This document shows, one piece after another, positions 61,207 through 64,000 of a DNA stretch of 64,000 nt. The notes below the pieces were generated by a model. It was not told the origin of the DNA, made no database searches, and was given only the letters and a program-made list of their open reading frames with translations. Position 1 is the stretch's first letter; each line of letters begins with the position of its first letter. Made by a program: the position numbers and the translations under genes. The stretch is taken from contig CAJURN010000016.1 in NCBI GenBank assembly GCA_910589055.1, positions 4,713 to 68,712 on the forward strand, given 5' to 3'. Source of the stretch: an uncultured Muribaculaceae bacterium (lineage in GTDB: Bacteria > Bacteroidota > Bacteroidia > Bacteroidales > Muribaculaceae).

Positions 61207-63561
61207 ATGAAAAGCGAACTCATAGTAGACGTGCAGGCCGCAGAGGTTTCAATCGCTCTTCTTGAAGATTCCCGTCTGGTATCACTTCAGAAAGAAGCAC
61301 GAAACATCTCCTATGCGGTTGGCGACATCTACCTGGCTAAAGTCAAGAAACTCATGCCGGGGCTCAATGCCGCTTTCGTGAATGTGGGATACGAAAAGGA
61401 TGCCTTCCTCCACTACCTTGATCTGGGTTCAAGGTTCTCAACCTACTCCGAATTCCTTAAACAGATGTTCGAGGACAAGAAGAAGCAGCCGCAAATCTCG
61501 CGCATGAAACTTCTTCCCGACATCGACAAGCACGGTACCATCTCCGACGCCCTCACTTCAGGACAGGAACTTATGGTACAGATTGTCAAGGAACCGATTT
61601 CATCAAAAGGTCCGCGCCTTCAGACAGAAATCTCTTTTACCGGACGCTACCTCGTGCTCATGCCTTTCTGCGATAAAATCTCAATTTCGCAGAAAATCAA
61701 ATCGTCCGAAGAAAAGCTCCGCCTCCGTCAGCTTATCGAAAGCATCAAGCCCAAGAACTTCGGTGTGATCGTGCGCACTTCGGCCGAAGGTAAGCGCGTG
61801 GCTGAACTCGACCACGAACTCCGCACACTCGTCGGATACTGGGAAAGTACAGTCGCCAAAGCTCAGAAAGCACAGGCTCCCGCACTCATCTTCGAAGAAG
61901 AAAGCCGTATCGTAGGCATGCTCCGCGACGTTTTCAGCCCTTCGTTTGAAAACATCTACGTCAACGACGAGCACACATTCGAACAAATCCGCAACTACGT
62001 GGCTCTTATCGCTCCCGAACGGAAAGATATTGTAAAGCTCTACACCAAAGACGAACCCATCTTCGACCACTTCGGTATCACACGACAGATCAAATCGTCT
62101 TTCGGCAAGACAGTATCATTCAAATCAGGTGCATACATCATCATCGAGCACACCGAAGCACTGCACGTCATCGACGTGAACTCCGGAAACCGTACAAAAG
62201 CCACAAACGACCAGGAAAGCAACGCACTTGAAGTAAACCTTCGCGCAGCCGACGAAATCGCCCGGCAATTGCGCCTGCGCGACATGGGCGGAATCATTGT
62301 TGTCGACTTTATCGACATGAACAAAAGCGAGCATCGCCAGCAGCTCTTCGACCACATGCGCGAAATAATGGCGAACGACCGTGCCCGCCACAACATCCTG
62401 CCGCTGAGTAAATTCGGACTCATGCAGATTACACGCCAACGCGTACGTCCCGCTCTCGACATCCACACTGCCGAACAATGTCCCTCATGCTTCGGCAAAG
62501 GCGAGGTACAGCCCTCGATACTTTTCACAGATACACTCTTTGAAAAACTCGAATACCTCGTCAACGACCTCGGAAAGACCGACTTCATAATGTACATCCA
62601 CCCATTCGTGGACGCATACATCAAAAAAGGCCTCTTCACATCCATCTACCGTGGATGGAGACGCAAACTCGGCCGGAAATTCAAAGTATTGCCCGACGAA
62701 TCTTTGGCATATCTCCAGTACCGTGTGATTGACAGCGACAAAAACGAGCTCAAACTCCACGAGGAAAAAGACATGAACGAAAGTTCCGCCGCCAAGAAAG
62801 ACAAAGTACGCAAACGCGGCGACAACACTCCCGAACAAGTAGCTGAAACATCCAAAGACAGCACTCGTCCCAAGGAAAAAGAGACTCAGCCTGCAAAAGA
62901 ACAGCGAAAAGAACAGCAGCAACCCAAAGAGCAGCCGAAAAAAAAGCAGAAGCAACAGTCTCAGAAAGCCGAAGCCACTCAGACAACGGCACAGCCTAAA
63001 GAAACCGTTCAGCCTAAGGAAGCGGCTCAGGAGACAAAATCGCGCAAGCAGCAGCCTCAGCAACGAAAGCAACGCCCGGTAGCAGAAACTGCCGCACCGG
63101 CATCAGAAGAAGTAACTGAACCGACAACTCTTGACATCGTTCAACCCGATGCCGAAATTGCAGCCGTTCAGACTACCCTCCCGATTGAACCGGCGGAAAC
63201 AGCCAAGACAAAAGAAGAAAATTCAACTTCCGAACAGAAGCCTCGCGCACAGAAACGCCGTCAGCCGCGCAAAAAACAAGCTCCTAAGGAAACCTCCGGT
63301 GAAGTCTCCGAACAAGCTGAAACAAGCGTTTCCGAGCCTCAGGAAAAGCAAGAAGAAAAAGAGTCCAAACAACTTCATCTCCTGCTTCCTCCTTCTGAAG
63401 AACCAAGCTCCCCGGAAACCACTGTTTCTAAAAAACAGCTTCCCACTGAGCCGGCTCCCACACAGGAAATTTCCGAGACTTCAACAGTAACATCAGCAGA
63501 AACGGCTCCCGAGCCACAGACTGCACCTCAAGAACCCAGACCAGACACAACAGAGGAATAG
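61207..63561 (+). CDS. rng: Ribonuclease E/G family protein with long disordered C-terminal tail
   Basis: A 784-residue protein. Residues 1-515 form RNase G: MKSELIVDVQAAEVSIALLE, S1 domain with GDIYLAKVKKLMPGLNAAFV (about 40), the catalytic-metal motifs VIDVNSGNRT (about 322) and VVDFIDMNKSEH, and the zinc-link CPSCFGKGEV (about 425). The remaining 260 residues are low complexity, Lys/Gln/Glu/Pro-rich with many KEQ, PKE and APEP repeats and no hydrophobic segment. The usual Bacteroidetes RNase G lacks so long a tail, which recalls the RNA-binding and degradosome scaffold of RNase E. It degrades and matures RNA, with 5'-end sensing. Confidence 0.9.
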   Translation: MKSELIVDVQAAEVSIALLEDSRLVSLQKEARNISYAVGDIYLAKVKKLMPGLNAAFVNVGYEKDAFLHYLDLGSRFSTYSEFLKQMFEDKKKQPQISRMKLLPDIDKHGTISDALTSGQELMVQIVKEPISSKGPRLQTEISFTGRYLVLMPFCDKISISQKIKSSEEKLRLRQLIESIKPKNFGVIVRTSAEGKRVAELDHELRTLVGYWESTVAKAQKAQAPALIFEEESRIVGMLRDVFSPSFENIYVNDEHTFEQIRNYVALIAPERKDIVKLYTKDEPIFDHFGITRQIKSSFGKTVSFKSGAYIIIEHTEALHVIDVNSGNRTKATNDQESNALEVNLRAADEIARQLRLRDMGGIIVVDFIDMNKSEHRQQLFDHMREIMANDRARHNILPLSKFGLMQITRQRVRPALDIHTAEQCPSCFGKGEVQPSILFTDTLFEKLEYLVNDLGKTDFIMYIHPFVDAYIKKGLFTSIYRGWRRKLGRKFKVLPDESLAYLQYRVIDSDKNELKLHEEKDMNESSAAKKDKVRKRGDNTPEQVAETSKDSTRPKEKETQPAKEQRKEQQQPKEQPKKKQKQQSQKAEATQTTAQPKETVQPKEAAQETKSRKQQPQQRKQRPVAETAAPASEEVTEPTTLDIVQPDAEIAAVQTTLPIEPAETAKTKEENSTSEQKPRAQKRRQPRKKQAPKETSGEVSEQAETSVSEPQEKQEEKESKQLHLLLPPSEEPSSPETTVSKKQLPTEPAPTQEISETSTVTSAETAPEPQTAPQEPRPDTTEE

Positions 63562-63583
63562 CATCAACTATTCCACTCACACC

Positions 63584-63622
63584 AAAAGAGATGAACCGCC
63601 CACGCAGTTCATCTCTTTTTTT
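63584..63622 (+). terminator. rng terminator
   Basis: AAAAGAGATGAAC and GTTCATCTCTTTT form a perfect 13-bp stem followed by T3 more (T7 run in total). Confidence 0.95.
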
Positions 63623-63891
63623 ACCTCAATTCATCCCCGATTACAGCACTGAACCAATCAGGCAATAGAGGTGCATCCACATCTCTGATTGGACTTATCA
63701 GCCCTATTGATTCTATGCGTTGGCACAGCCACGCCAAGCCGCGTTAGCTGCGATGATGATAAAAGCCCCGACCAAGCGCTGCGTTAGCTGCGGCTGGTCG
63801 GGGTTAGTTATGAAAAAGAATAAAGCAAGCTCCATAGGAGCTGAATAAGTGGCCGAATTATTTCGCCGCGAATGCGGCCGCGCCACTTAGC

Positions 63892-63953
63892 CCTATTAGA
63901 CCCATTAGGCCTATTAGACCCATAGGACTTATAAGTCTAATGGGACTAATAGG
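63892..63953. repeat. Long imperfect palindrome of CCTATTAG/CCCATTAGG units
   Basis: 63892-63908 pairs with 63937-63953 with one mismatch in 17, a similar unit lies at 63910-63926, and a 12-bp perfect palindrome GACTTATAAGTC sits in the middle. Similar short units occur as dispersed intergenic repeats in Bacteroidales. Confidence 0.75.
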
Positions 63954-64000
63954 TCCAATAATTCGGGTAGGGGCAAAAAAAAGAGGCTGCATCGTCTGAT

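Larger units (their letters stand above)
63562..64000. other. Intergenic region with terminator, hairpins and short repeats
   Basis: No gene seen in the last 439 bp. In order: the rng terminator, a 12-bp direct repeat GCGTTAGCTGCG (63741 and 63781), a hairpin CCCCGACCA/TGGTCGGGG (63766 and 63795), TAAGTGGC/GCCACTTA (63846 and 63882), and a repetitive block with an imperfect long palindrome (63892-63953). The end of the window may be the start of another hairpin. Confidence 0.6.

Overview
The window is a chromosomal segment of a gut-type member of the order Bacteroidales, most likely the Muribaculaceae (S24-7) or a close relative; the genus cannot be fixed by eye. Supporting signs are many promoters with the Bacteroidetes -7 element TAnnTTTG (several with a -33 TTG/TTTG 19-20 bp upstream), a 29-residue AURKAIP1/COX24-type basic peptide next to an HU gene, GH97 and GH3/serine-hydrolase enzymes, DUF6056-like membrane proteins, an RNase G with an added tail, and moderately GC-rich chromosomal genes.

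Layout. 1-14975: the 3' end of a transglutaminase-type protein, a lipoprotein, a UshA-like 5'-nucleotidase, a GH3-serine hydrolase fusion, a PAP2 phosphatase with a beta-rich tail, NhaC, a phosphate butyryltransferase-butyrate kinase pair, then on the minus strand a GH97 lipoprotein and an Asn/Gly/Pro-rich secreted protein. 15111-26175: cdsA and a subtilase (minus), then guaB and a periplasmic chaperone cluster (three SurA/PpiC-like proteins followed by an OstA-like protein) suited to outer-membrane biogenesis. 26361-34024: a tightly overlapping run of three paralogous polytopic membrane proteins, a MalY/PatB aminotransferase and a MATE transporter. 34167-45190: phosphohexomutase, an Omp85-type barrel overlapping an EptA-like phosphoethanolamine transferase, anaerobic ribonucleotide reductase nrdDG, Fe-type superoxide dismutase and a class A PBP. 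52924-63561: zupT coupled to a PEGA-domain protein (minus), a dTDP-sugar operon (rmlB, rmlA, two FdtA/WxcM-like cupins), a DUF308-like membrane protein with a YjjG-type HAD hydrolase, HU, the AURKAIP1-type peptide and RNase G.

The accessory part is 45343-52900. A tRNA-Leu(UAA) gene at 45311 is the insertion site of a compact element of about 5.6 kb. All its recognisable genes lie on the minus strand: tyrosine recombinase, a small HTH protein, an excisionase-like HTH protein, a winged-helix protein, a replication initiator resembling the Rep_trans/phage II-X type, and a short two-gene module ending in a 49-codon coiled-coil gene. Between the HTH genes and rep lies about 290 bp of tandem repeats: three exact 28-bp units, then about 19 units spaced exactly 10 bp apart. 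This is a candidate iteron origin. Paired 11-bp repeats at both ends look like recombinase arm sites, and an 82-bp perfect direct repeat flanks the rep module. No relaxase, conjugation gene or capsid gene is visible. Beyond the right attachment copy (51026) is what looks like the decayed left end of a second, related element, followed by AT-rich cargo: a small membrane protein with an excellent promoter and a TTGA-coupled pair of unknown genes.

The two core themes are envelope construction (nucleotide, peptidoglycan, LPS and dTDP-sugar steps, outer-membrane chaperones) and anaerobic metabolism (ptb-buk, nrdDG, NhaC). All function calls come from reading motifs; no database search was run.
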